Virus record (IMG/VR): IMGVR_UViG_3300025789_000140
Coordinates: 1-26,039 of that record
Length of the DNA stretch: 26,039 bases
Source of the DNA: a virus
Reading direction: 5' to 3' (one strand)
In this document: in pieces, positions 14,097 to 21,399 of the stretch
Position numbering within the stretch: the stretch's first letter is position 1
Layout: each line of letters opens with the position of its first letter
Position numbers and translations under genes: made by a program
The notes under the pieces: model-generated
Databases searched by the model: none
Told to the model about the DNA's origin: nothing
The model's input: the letters and a program-made list of their open reading frames with translations, nothing else

Positions 14097-14498
14097 ATGG
14101 ATTACAAACTATACACACTTGTTGATATTACACATACTGGGCAGAATAGAAACGAGTCTGGTAAAGAACTAGCACGTTTAGAAGAACAGAATTTTCAAAC
14201 AGTATTACAAACACTGGGTATACGAGCCAACATAAACTATTCAACATTTCCAACTCAACTTGAAACTACTGGGCGTAACGCTGGGTTTGACACTGATGAA
14301 ATACTACGCTTATGGCGTTTTGACTTTAGTACAGAACGTGAAAACTTGTACGGCACAGAAGAAGATCCAGTAGAATTCTTAAAACAAGACTTCCATCTAG
14401 TTCCCTACATAGGTGGGCTCAATGAAGACATGGTACAACAATACGCAGTTTTCAATACAGCTGATCCTGGAAAGAACATTAGTTTCTTTAAAAAATAA
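14097..14498 (+). CDS. Conserved T4-like phage protein, unknown
   Basis: 133 residues. The longer frame from 14043 would run through the terminator, so MDYKLYTLVDITHTG is taken as the start. Recognisable pattern: LYTLVDITHTGQNR...EQNFQTVLQTLGIRANI, RLWRFDFSTERENLY, LKQDFHLVPYIGGLNED, FNTADPGKNISFF. It belongs to a type conserved in T4-like cyanophages and relatives, without known function. There is no SD motif; the box CTTAAATA lies 4 bases upstream, hinting at a leaderless late mRNA. Confidence 0.75.
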   Translation: MDYKLYTLVDITHTGQNRNESGKELARLEEQNFQTVLQTLGIRANINYSTFPTQLETTGRNAGFDTDEILRLWRFDFSTERENLYGTEEDPVEFLKQDFHLVPYIGGLNEDMVQQYAVFNTADPGKNISFFKK

Positions 14499-14526
14499 AA
14501 CACCTGCTTATCTATTACTCAAATGT

Positions 14527-14534
14527 AATAAATA
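14527..14534 (+). promoter_or_regulatory. Late promoter box AATAAATA
   Basis: Situated 103 bases before the ATG at 14637. The leader contains a GC-rich hairpin GCTCG-GAG-CGAGC (14594-14606) with the same GAG loop as the leader at 13405. No gene is seen in 14499-14636. Confidence 0.45.
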
Positions 14535-14636
14535 TAGTTGTAGGCAAAATATCATTATCTAGGCACATTATTACCAATCATACAATAGGCCCAGCTCGGA
14601 GCGAGCACAAGACTTATAACATTGGAGAGCCTGGGG

Positions 14637-15071
14637 ATGGCCACTAAATTAGCACAAGCACAACTAGCAGAACTACCAGAGCGTGTAGGCATACTAGAAA
14701 CTAAAGTTGAAAACATCAACGAAAAACTTGGTGAAGTTAAAGACGACATCAAAGAAATGCATGACTGCTTGGACAATACCCGCGACCGTGTTTTAGAGCA
14801 ATTAGATAAGATGACAGAAGAGTATCGTACTAATGCCCAACGTTATTACGAACACACAGATAAATTAAATGATCAGCAATCTGATCAACACAAAGAACTA
14901 GCTGGTAAATTAGAATCAACTAAAGACGAGCTACATAAGAAAATCAAAGAATTAGAAACAGTCAAAGACAAATGGATGCGTTGGGGCATGGTTGGCCTAG
15001 CATTCTTAGCTGGCGCAGGTTGGATACACGCTGGTAATATCAAAGACGTAATTAAACTAATCGGCCTATAA
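14637..15071 (+). CDS. Coiled-coil protein with C-terminal membrane anchor (XhlA/holin-like layout)
   Basis: 144 residues from the ATG at 14637; an upstream TTG is less likely. Residues ~10-110 are a long heptad-rich coiled coil (RVGILETKVENINEKLGEVK; KLESTKDELHKKIKELETVK). Residues ~115-132 form one hydrophobic segment (WGMVGLAFLAGAGWIHAG), then a short basic-hydrophobic tail. The order coiled coil then membrane anchor is that of XhlA-type haemolysin/holin accessory proteins. A role in lysis or membrane association is plausible but unproven. The next gene starts 16 bases later. Confidence 0.65.
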   Translation: MATKLAQAQLAELPERVGILETKVENINEKLGEVKDDIKEMHDCLDNTRDRVLEQLDKMTEEYRTNAQRYYEHTDKLNDQQSDQHKELAGKLESTKDELHKKIKELETVKDKWMRWGMVGLAFLAGAGWIHAGNIKDVIKLIGL

Positions 15072-15075
15072 TTCA

Positions 15076-15083
15076 GTTAAATA
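15076..15083 (+). promoter_or_regulatory. Late promoter-like box GTTAAATA four bases before an ATG
   Basis: GTTAAATA is followed by CTGA and ATG at 15088, the same spacing as at 14085-14097. No ribosome site is visible between. Confidence 0.4.
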
Positions 15084-15087
15084 CTGA

Positions 15088-15780
15088 ATGAACTTCGAAG
15101 AATTAATCGATCCAAATCCTCATCATCACGAGCTTAACCCTGTACTTTGGGACAACAACAAGCTACGCAAAGATGTACGCTTACAGCTATTAAAAATAGC
15201 TCGTCATTTTGCCCTTTATCTAAACGTTCCTGTACTACATTTAAAAGATGTAACCCTCAGTGGTTCAAGTGCTGGGTATAACTATAGCGATTATAGTGAT
15301 ATCGATTTACACTTAGTAGTAAACAAGTTAGAAAACGAAGAACTGTTTACAGCTAAGAAGAACTTGTACAATAGCCAACACGATTTACACATACAGAACA
15401 TACCTGTAGAATTGTATGTACAACCAGCAGATCAGCCACATCATTCAGCAGGCATCTATAGCGTATTAGACGATCATTGGATCACCGAGCCTGTACACGA
15501 AGAACCTACTATAGATCCAAAAGATATTAAAAACAAAGCACGTAATTATTCAGCTAAAATTAATCTAGCTATGCGTAGTCAAGACGTAAGTAAGTGTAGA
15601 GAAGCAATGGATGAATTAAAACGCTTACGCAAAGCTGGGTTAGAATCGGGTGGTGAACAAAGTGTGGAAAACCTAGCTTTTAAGTTACTCAGAGCCCGTG
15701 GGCAAATTGAAAAATTGCGTAAATACATAACTAAACTAGAGAGTGCTGAATTAAGCCTCGGAGAACACAATGAAAATTAA
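15088..15780 (+). CDS. Nucleotidyltransferase-fold protein
   Basis: 230 residues. The DNA-polymerase-beta-like nucleotidyltransferase signature is visible: LSGSSAGYNYSDYSDIDLHL has G59-S60 and the D71-I-D73 pair, and VELYVQ (E108) supplies the third acidic position. The C-terminal half is helical and basic (REAMDELKRLRKAGLESG...). Such proteins transfer a nucleotide to RNA, protein or a small molecule; the target is unknown. This family is frequent in T4-like aquatic phages. There is no SD; a TTAAATA box sits 4 bases upstream. It overlaps the next gene by 11 bases. Confidence 0.8.
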   Translation: MNFEELIDPNPHHHELNPVLWDNNKLRKDVRLQLLKIARHFALYLNVPVLHLKDVTLSGSSAGYNYSDYSDIDLHLVVNKLENEELFTAKKNLYNSQHDLHIQNIPVELYVQPADQPHHSAGIYSVLDDHWITEPVHEEPTIDPKDIKNKARNYSAKINLAMRSQDVSKCREAMDELKRLRKAGLESGGEQSVENLAFKLLRARGQIEKLRKYITKLESAELSLGEHNEN

Positions 15781-16405
15781 AGACATACTAGGCGAAGATG
15801 ATGCTACGCCAATGAAAGTTAAAAGTATCAGCGGCGACGAAGTTGACATTGATCAAGGCGGCACAGATATCAAAGCTAAGGTTAGCGATTTAATTGCTAA
15901 CCCAGATAAGCCTGGTGAGTTTCAAATGAAACCTCCTCCAACAAGCGGTCAGGGCGCAGTACAACCAGGATCTACTGTAACTACTAGTGAAGAAATTGGC
16001 GACGAAACTAAAAAAGTTTTCAAGCATCACGGAAAACCTGTAGGCGAAATTGGTATAGACCCTGAAGCAAGTCCAGGCGGTGGCAATTGGTATGTTAAAC
16101 ATTATGCGTCGGGCCACGACACAGTTGGTTTCGATAATGCCGAAGAAGCAATGGCTGAATTAAAGTACATTGTTAAACACCATATGGAAGAGAACCAAGA
16201 CTTAATTAGCCAAGGTAATCAGGATGTAGGCGGTGATGCTACAGATAACTTTATTGATCAAGTTCGCGATAAGGACTTTGAACGAGCACAGGGCCAAGGC
16301 GGCGAACGTTCTGGACGCGATGAAAGATCCGCAGGGATTTTAAGTCCTATTAGTGAAGACGATGCGCTATTAGAAAAAATGCGTGTGATTGCTGGCCTAA
16401 GATGA
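15770..16405 (+). CDS. Unknown acidic protein, possible head-internal protein
   Basis: 211 residues; GGAG lies 8 bases upstream. N-terminus MKIKDILGEDDATPM closely resembles the T4 capsid-targeting sequence and Alt N-terminus, with LGE as an (L/I)xE cleavage site. Residues ~75-135 contain a compact domain (KKVFKHHGKPVGEIGIDPEA, GNWYVKHYASGHDTVGFDNA, EEAMAELKYIVKHHME). The C-terminal part is charged and low in complexity (DFERAQGQGGERSGRDERSA). Acidic overall, no membrane segment. Ends in ATGA overlap with the next gene. Confidence 0.65.
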   Translation: MKIKDILGEDDATPMKVKSISGDEVDIDQGGTDIKAKVSDLIANPDKPGEFQMKPPPTSGQGAVQPGSTVTTSEEIGDETKKVFKHHGKPVGEIGIDPEASPGGGNWYVKHYASGHDTVGFDNAEEAMAELKYIVKHHMEENQDLISQGNQDVGGDATDNFIDQVRDKDFERAQGQGGERSGRDERSAGILSPISEDDALLEKMRVIAGLR

Positions 16406-16653
16406 AAATACACGAACTAGTCAACGGATTGGAACTTAAAGCCAAGGGTGAGAAATATAGTATCATCAATGGCTTTGAAATCTTCACGACTAACGAAGAA
16501 CGTGAACTACTTAAAAAGTTACAAAAACCTATTAAACTAAGACAACTAACTGAACACGAGCAATTTCAAGTTCAAGCCATGATTCGCAAAAGTCTGGTAA
16601 GTAAGATAGGACACGAAGATCCTACTGTAGTTGCCAATGAAAAAACAAAATAA
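16402..16653 (+). CDS. Small conserved unknown protein
   Basis: 83 residues, starting in an ATGA overlap. MKIHELVNGLELKAKGEKYS at the N-terminus again shows the M-K-I-x-E-L pattern. The rest (FEIFTTNEERELLKKLQKPI, LTEHEQFQVQAMIRKSLVSK) is helical, resembling small T4-like phage proteins with a closing LSERE/LTEHEQ helix. Function unknown. Overlaps the following gene by 17 bases. Confidence 0.65.
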   Translation: MKIHELVNGLELKAKGEKYSIINGFEIFTTNEERELLKKLQKPIKLRQLTEHEQFQVQAMIRKSLVSKIGHEDPTVVANEKTK

Positions 16654-17089
16654 AACAAAACCTAAAGTACTCAAAGAGTTAGCCAGTCAGTTTGAAGCAG
16701 AACTAAACAACTCTATGCCAATTGGTGTGTTGCCCAATGGCAATTTAACCTATAAAAACTTTGTTATAAAGAAAACAAAAGGCGAAAACTGGGCCGTTTA
16801 TTTTAAACACAGCAATTATATAGTAGACGAGTATCATTTAAAAACTTGTGCCTTGTTATCAGCTAAGGCTTACGACCGTAATGATTTAAACAAGTTCTTT
16901 GAAATTAAGAATTTAGACAATCAGTACTGGGCTAGCTATAGTGATAACCAAGTGTACCAGCAAAATATCAAAAAAGCCAAAGATTTCGGCAGATATATTG
17001 TATTATTAAACAAATTAGAAGATAGCCAAGCTCGCGCTGAACGTTTGAAGGAAAAGATTTCCACAATGTTTAAGTGGAGTTTTGTATAA
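16637..17089 (+). CDS. Conserved unknown phage protein
   Basis: 150 residues from the ATG at 16637. Lys-rich N-terminus (MKKQNKTKPKVLKELASQFE), central beta segment (YKNFVIKKTKGENWAVYFKH), and a helical C-terminus with DFGRYIVLLNKLEDSQARAE. No catalytic motif recognised. It sits in a closely packed operon with head-type genes. Its stop overlaps a perfect late-promoter box. Confidence 0.6.
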   Translation: MKKQNKTKPKVLKELASQFEAELNNSMPIGVLPNGNLTYKNFVIKKTKGENWAVYFKHSNYIVDEYHLKTCALLSAKAYDRNDLNKFFEIKNLDNQYWASYSDNQVYQQNIKKAKDFGRYIVLLNKLEDSQARAERLKEKISTMFKWSFV

Positions 17090-17092
17090 ATA
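17085..17092 (+). promoter_or_regulatory. Perfect T4 late promoter box TATAAATA
   Basis: The exact T4 late consensus TATAAATA lies 29 nt before the ATG at 17122, overlapping the previous stop. This is the strongest evidence in the window for T4-type late transcription. Confidence 0.7.
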
Positions 17093-17121
17093 GTAATAAG
17101 AAACGCTTTAGGGAAACCATC

Positions 17122-18126
17122 ATGCAAATTAGAGAATTATCAAAACCCGTAACTAGCAAACAGCTTAACGAAAGCCTTGCTAAGAAATTTGGTTACAAAA
17201 TTAACCTTGAACAATTCAGCGATGTTCAGTTAGAAGACGCACGTAACAAATTACGTACTAAAATTAGTCAGTTTGAAGTTAACGAAGGCTACGACGCATT
17301 GCATGATAGTCAAGAATATCAAAAGACACGCTTGTTCCTTGATTGTATCAATCAAGAGATCTTAGAACGTGATGAAGGCAAATGTGACACTTGCCACCAC
17401 AATCCTTGTGATTGCGTGGAAGAAAGTGTTGACACAGAAAAAGCAGAAGAAAAGAAAGAGCTACGTAAAAAAGTTCAGGCAGAATCAATTAAAGAAAAAG
17501 CTAGTCAATATCGTGTTCCACAAAGCTGGATCAATAGTGCTATCCAAAGAATCGAACTAGAAGAAAGTGATGAAGAAGAATTGGCCGCAGAACTAACTAC
17601 ACGTTACGATCTAAGTGAGTCAGTTGCTAATCACATTGTATATCTAGCAGAAGGCGAAGAAGACAAGGCCAAGGTAATTATGGCTACTAAAGATATGGTA
17701 GATCGTATTACTGGTTGGTTAGAAGATACAGCTCAAATGAAAGCTGAACAGCTTTTAGAATTATTAGACTCTATAAGAGAAACAATGGGCAGTGATGTTT
17801 CCCAACAATATAACGATGCTGTTAAGCCAGCATTAGAAGCAATTTACACAGCAATTGAAACAAGTCGTCAAGGCTTACAAGGCGCATTAGCTATTGTATC
17901 AGGCGGAGAAGCTCCAACAATGGGCACACCAGCTCCAGGCGGTATGGGTGGAGATATGAGTGCTCCAGCAGGCGCTCCAGGCGAAGAACCAATGCCAGGC
18001 GAAGAGGAAGGCGGAATGGGCGCAGAAGAAACTCCTGCGGCTATGGGCGCAGTTGGCCGTGAGAAACGTGAAAGCGTTGATTATAGCCGTAGACTAGGCA
18101 TGTTACTTAACTCAAAAAAAAAGTAA
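17122..18126 (+). CDS. Head- or assembly-type protein ending at a slippery A9 run
   Basis: 334 residues from the ATG at 17122, with TTTAGGGA upstream. N-terminus MQIRELSKPVTSKQLNESLA, then LEDARNKLRTKISQFEVNEG, a CxxCxxxPCDC cluster (CDTCHHNPCDC) that could bind zinc, a helical core with two coiled-coil stretches, and a Gly/Pro/Met/Glu-rich linker at about 275-310. The last residues are SRRLGMLLNSKKK. The N-terminal LEDARNKxRTKxxQxExNE element is typical of a structural/scaffold-type family in marine T4-like phages. The stop lies right after A AAA AAG, and coding-like sequence continues in the -1 frame. Confidence 0.7.
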   Translation: MQIRELSKPVTSKQLNESLAKKFGYKINLEQFSDVQLEDARNKLRTKISQFEVNEGYDALHDSQEYQKTRLFLDCINQEILERDEGKCDTCHHNPCDCVEESVDTEKAEEKKELRKKVQAESIKEKASQYRVPQSWINSAIQRIELEESDEEELAAELTTRYDLSESVANHIVYLAEGEEDKAKVIMATKDMVDRITGWLEDTAQMKAEQLLELLDSIRETMGSDVSQQYNDAVKPALEAIYTAIETSRQGLQGALAIVSGGEAPTMGTPAPGGMGGDMSAPAGAPGEEPMPGEEEGGMGAEETPAAMGAVGREKRESVDYSRRLGMLLNSKKK

Positions 18127-18473
18127 TTCAAGCAATTAGAGAATCAGTAGACCCCTTAGTTCTTACACTAAGGGCTCTACAAAGTGCAGCAGACAATAAC
18201 GGCTCTGAATCCCAACTAACATGGGACGCACTTAATCAATTAGGACAAGAATACGGATCTCCAGATATCGACTACGATCGCTTTGCCGCTCGTTGGGATA
18301 GTGATCCAATTTTAAAACAACTAGTTGATCGTTTTGATGGTCACGGAGTTGTTCTTAAAACAGCTAAAACCGCTGATCAACCAGAACAAGGCAATCCAGA
18401 ACAAAAGAAAGCTAGTAATGCTGTAGACAGTATGGCAATGTCGGCAACCAAAAAGGCTATGAAAGCTGATTAA
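18111..18473 (+). CDS. Frame -1 continuation of the preceding gene, no start codon
   Basis: The frame opens at 18111 and runs 120 codons to a TAA. It contains no ATG, GTG or TTG until close to its end, so it cannot be an independent gene as it stands. Yet it reads like protein: VIQAIRESVDPLVLTLRALQ, SQLTWDALNQLGQEYGSPDI, DYDRFAARWDSDPILKQLVD, RFDGHGVVLKTAKT, with codons like those of its neighbours. A -1 shift on A AAA AAG joins it to the 334-residue gene as a ~450-residue protein. Transcript slippage on the nine A residues, or an error in the sequence there, would do the same. Confidence 0.6.
   Translation, partial: LKKKVIQAIRESVDPLVLTLRALQSAADNNGSESQLTWDALNQLGQEYGSPDIDYDRFAARWDSDPILKQLVDRFDGHGVVLKTAKTADQPEQGNPEQKKASNAVDSMAMSATKKAMKAD
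18147..18180 (+). promoter_or_regulatory. Hairpin after the slippery run
   Basis: GTAGA and TCTAC enclose CCCTTAG-loop-CTAAGGG with one C-C mismatch: 12 pairs in all. It starts 23 bases after the slippery heptamer, farther than the usual 5-9 bases for frameshift stimulators. Confidence 0.4.
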
Positions 18474-18491
18474 TTTGTGTTATAATGTTGT

Positions 18492-19211
18492 ATGACATTA
18501 CTAACAGAAAGGTATTCTTACACACCTATCAATAGAGAAAGTGTAGAAGGCAAACGCTTATATGCGACACCGGATGGATCAAAAGTTCCTAGTGTAACTA
18601 CCATCTTAGACAAAACTAAGCCAGAAGAAAAACGAATAGCTTTAGCCAATTGGCGAAAAGCTGTCGGTGAAAAGAAAGCTCAGGAAATTACTACAGAGGC
18701 TGCCAATCGCGGTACTCGTATGCACAAGTACTTAGAGGACTATGTTAAGACTGGTGCTATCCAGCCCCCAGGAACTAATCCTTACAGTAAACAAAGCCAT
18801 GCTATGGCACAAGTTGTTATTCAACAAGGTTTATGTAATGTAAACGAAATATGGGGAGTAGAAGTACCATTGTATTTTCCGGGATTGTACGCAGGAACTA
18901 CAGACGGCTTGGGTCTACATTTAAACGAACAAGCTATTATAGACTATAAGCAAACAAACAAACCTAAAAAAGAAGAGTGGATTGAAGATTACTATCTACA
19001 ATTAACTGCTTACGCCTTAGCACACAACGAAGTACACGGAACTAATATAAACAAGGGTGTAGTTTTAATGTGTGTACAACCCAAGCTGAATGAAAAGCTG
19101 GAAATGATAGATGTACCTGTTTATCAGGAATTTATCCTAAAACCAGGCGATTTTAGCTACTGGGAGAAAAAGTGGTGGGATAGAGTAGAGGAATACTACA
19201 AGTATAACTGA
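18492..19211 (+). CDS. PD-(D/E)XK family nuclease
   Basis: 239 residues. The RecB/YqaJ-like nuclease core can be read in order: EAANRGTRMHKYLEDY helix (69-84), WGVEVPLYF (E124), GLYAGTTDGLG (D138), AIIDYKQTNK with D151-Y-K153, and YYLQLTAYALAHNE with the QxxxY motif (Q170, Y174). Such enzymes are Mg-dependent exonucleases or endonucleases; in phages they serve DNA recombination, packaging or host-DNA breakdown. Whether this one acts on ends or branched DNA is not clear. There is no SD; a TATAAT with an extended -10 TG lies just upstream, too near the ATG for a normal leader. Confidence 0.85.
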   Translation: MTLLTERYSYTPINRESVEGKRLYATPDGSKVPSVTTILDKTKPEEKRIALANWRKAVGEKKAQEITTEAANRGTRMHKYLEDYVKTGAIQPPGTNPYSKQSHAMAQVVIQQGLCNVNEIWGVEVPLYFPGLYAGTTDGLGLHLNEQAIIDYKQTNKPKKEEWIEDYYLQLTAYALAHNEVHGTNINKGVVLMCVQPKLNEKLEMIDVPVYQEFILKPGDFSYWEKKWWDRVEEYYKYN

Positions 19212-19235
19212 TAAATATCCTATATAGAGGATATT
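19210..19235 (+). promoter_or_regulatory. Late promoter overlapping a ribosome-site hairpin
   Basis: GATAAATA (19210-19217) overlaps the 5' arm of a perfect 8-bp hairpin AATATCCT-ATATAG-AGGATATT (19214-19235). The 3' arm holds the ribosome site GAGG of the tail spike gene. A late transcript starting near 19223 would begin inside the loop and lack the 5' arm. Confidence 0.65.
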
Positions 19236-19238
19236 TCA

Positions 19239-21194
19239 ATGGCTGTCGTACAGATCTCAAGAATACAAATTCGCCGTGGGCAAGCAAATCAAGGTACTGG
19301 GTTACCCCAATTAGCATCTGCTGAGATGGCATGGGCCATTGATACCCAGGAATTATACATTGGCAATGGCGCTGTTAGCGAAGGCGCACCTGCTGTTGGT
19401 AACACTAAAATTCTAACACAAAATGACTTGTCAGCCGCAGGTAATTTGTTAGGATTATTACAGTACGTTTATAAAACAAACGATACTACAATTATCACAG
19501 GTCCGGACGTTAACCATTCAGTTAGTCGTAGTTTACAAGCTCGATTGGACGATCGTGTAAGTTTAAATGATTTCTTAACGACAACGGATATTAGTGGTGG
19601 AGATTATACTGCCGCGTTACAACGTGCTATTAATGAATTATTTTTAAACACAAATAACAAAGCTAGTAATAATCCAGCTGGTGTTCCAAATAGACTTAAA
19701 TTAGAAATTCCAGCTGGTATATATTCAATTACTAGTCCCTTGTATGTACCTAGTTACGCAACGATTGTTGGTGCTGGTGTAGACAAAACAATTATTCAAT
19801 ACAATCCAACAACAACAGTATCTGGCAATACTGTTAATAATAGTACAACTGTTACAACAACAGGTGCTACAGCATTAATGGTTGGAGCTAGTATTACTGG
19901 AGCAAACATTCCTGTAGGCACTACAGTACTTGGAGCAACTCCTGGGGTAAGTCTTACAATTAGTCAAGCGGCAACTGGAACTTCTAGTTCTGCTGAAACA
20001 ATGACTGTAATACTATCAGTACCTGCTATACAGTTTGTAAATGATTCAAGTACACCGGGTGCTCCTAGTTTTATTAATAATACACTAGGCGGCACACAGC
20101 CTAAGTATATTATTATGGAAGGATTAACTGTTAATGTATCAACACAATATTCTTCGGCATTACAGTTAGACGCAGTTCGTGATAGTACTTTTGAAAATAT
20201 CAAACTGGTTGGATCTAGTACAACTAGTGCCAAATCAATTGGCATCCAAATGAATGTAGCACAAGGATATCAAACAACTGATGGTGTTAGCACAAGTAAT
20301 AACACATTTAGAAATGTATACGTGTCTAATTTCTATTATGGATTATACAGTATTCAAGACGTTAGAAATAACGTATTTGATACTTGTCATTTTTACAATT
20401 TAAATGTTGGTGTGAGTCTTAGTGTAGGAGCCGACATACAATTATATTATGCCAATGGAACTATTAGTCATACTGGCACTATTGGACAGTTATATGGTGC
20501 TCGTGAAACAGTATTCACTAATTGTAAATTTGAATTGATTAATCAGCAAGGTGTATTTATTGGCGCCGGTTATGGTAATAGCGTAGACAACTGTAGATTT
20601 GTTAACGTAGGCAATAATGGCAGTTTCCCAAGTGCTGTATTTCCGCAAGTATATTTTGCGTCTATTGGTAACAAAGCTTCTAGATTATACTCAGACCGTT
20701 CAGCATCATTAAGCCTTGCCGCAAGTCCAGCAAACGCATCCATTGCCTATGTACCTGAATTGTCAGGACCAAGTGTGTATGAAAGCTATGGCACACAGTT
20801 GGTAGCAATTACAAACACAACACAATATACTCCAGCATTTAGACTTCCAGTAGGAACAGACAACTACGGCGCTCCAACCGGAACTATAACTCATCTAGTG
20901 GACTACACCTATACAAGTAGTTATGGTTCATTTAGCAGAACAGGTACCATTACAATCGTGGCTAATACGCAAACAGGCAATGTCCAACTATCGGATGAAT
21001 TTAATTTTGCTGGAAATGATCCAACTAACGTAACATCATTATTATTGGATTTTAAAGCATTATTTTTATCACAAACTGGAGCAACATACACCGGCGCTGG
21101 CGGACAAGTGCCAAGCAGTATAGAAGTTGCTTATGTAAACAACTATACAAATGATTTTGGTACTTTCACTTATTCATACAAATCAATTTTATAA
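19239..21194 (+). CDS. Tail spike with pectate-lyase-like beta helix
   Basis: 651 residues. Residues 1-50 (SRIQIRRGQANQGTGLPQLA, then SAEMAWAIDTQELYIGNG) are the common phage fibre/spike attachment motif. Residues ~107-132 (VSLNDFLTTTDISGGDYTAA, LQRAIN) match the start of pectate-lyase-3 type spikes, followed by LEIPAGIYSITSPLYVPSYA and right-handed beta-helix rungs (STFENIKLVG, NNTFRNVYVSNF, NNVFDTCHFYN, ETVFTNCKFELI, NSVDNCRFVNV) up to about residue 450. An extra Ser/Thr-rich segment (~193-255) interrupts the helix start. The C-terminal ~160 residues are a separate beta domain. It probably binds or degrades host surface glycan; catalytic residues cannot be placed with confidence. Confidence 0.85.
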   Translation: MAVVQISRIQIRRGQANQGTGLPQLASAEMAWAIDTQELYIGNGAVSEGAPAVGNTKILTQNDLSAAGNLLGLLQYVYKTNDTTIITGPDVNHSVSRSLQARLDDRVSLNDFLTTTDISGGDYTAALQRAINELFLNTNNKASNNPAGVPNRLKLEIPAGIYSITSPLYVPSYATIVGAGVDKTIIQYNPTTTVSGNTVNNSTTVTTTGATALMVGASITGANIPVGTTVLGATPGVSLTISQAATGTSSSAETMTVILSVPAIQFVNDSSTPGAPSFINNTLGGTQPKYIIMEGLTVNVSTQYSSALQLDAVRDSTFENIKLVGSSTTSAKSIGIQMNVAQGYQTTDGVSTSNNTFRNVYVSNFYYGLYSIQDVRNNVFDTCHFYNLNVGVSLSVGADIQLYYANGTISHTGTIGQLYGARETVFTNCKFELINQQGVFIGAGYGNSVDNCRFVNVGNNGSFPSAVFPQVYFASIGNKASRLYSDRSASLSLAASPANASIAYVPELSGPSVYESYGTQLVAITNTTQYTPAFRLPVGTDNYGAPTGTITHLVDYTYTSSYGSFSRTGTITIVANTQTGNVQLSDEFNFAGNDPTNVTSLLLDFKALFLSQTGATYTGAGGQVPSSIEVAYVNNYTNDFGTFTYSYKSIL

Positions 21195-21204
21195 TTCAAT
21201 CCGA

Positions 21205-21233
21205 TAGACAATACGGATAAATGCGTATATAAT
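21205..21233 (+). promoter_or_regulatory. Sigma70-type promoter upstream of nrdA
   Basis: TAGACA (21205-21210), 17-base spacer, TATAAT (21228-21233). An expected start near 21240 gives nrdA a leader of about 160 bases, consistent with early or middle expression of nucleotide metabolism. Confidence 0.65.
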
Positions 21234-21338
21234 TTGTTTTGTCAGTATGATAAAATATATCCCAGAAGGGGAAAAAATCCCGCTCAAACCTCGCTAAAAT
21301 CAACGACTAAGGAATAGTTGTCGATCGGTTTCGCCACC

Positions 21339-21346
21339 ACTAAATA
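21339..21346 (+). promoter_or_regulatory. Late promoter-like box ACTAAATA
   Basis: It lies 53 bases before the nrdA ATG. With the sigma70 promoter upstream it may give nrdA two modes of expression. Confidence 0.35.
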
Positions 21347-21399
21347 CTACCTAAACACACCAACAACAATAAAGATTTATATATTTTGAAGAACACACA

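Larger units (their letters stand above)
21195..21399 (+). promoter_or_regulatory. Structured 205-base leader region of nrdA
   Basis: No long gene here. It holds a sigma70 promoter, a possible 16-residue micro-ORF (21247-21297: MIKYIPEGEKIPLKPR), and a potential hairpin CAACGACTA-AGGAA-TAGTTGTCG (about 21301-21323) with flanking AAACC/GGTTT that may pair around it. The late-type box ACTAAATA is at 21339-21346. No known riboswitch consensus recognised. Confidence 0.45.

Noticed and set aside
18478-18486. Extended -10 promoter (TGTTATAAT) for the nuclease gene
   Set aside because: The expected start would fall on the ATG at 18492 and no -35 is visible; I cannot separate it from chance in AT-rich sequence.
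21260-21290. GGGG-AAAAAA-TCCC as a terminator after the tail spike
   Set aside because: The stem is only three pairs and no T-tract follows.
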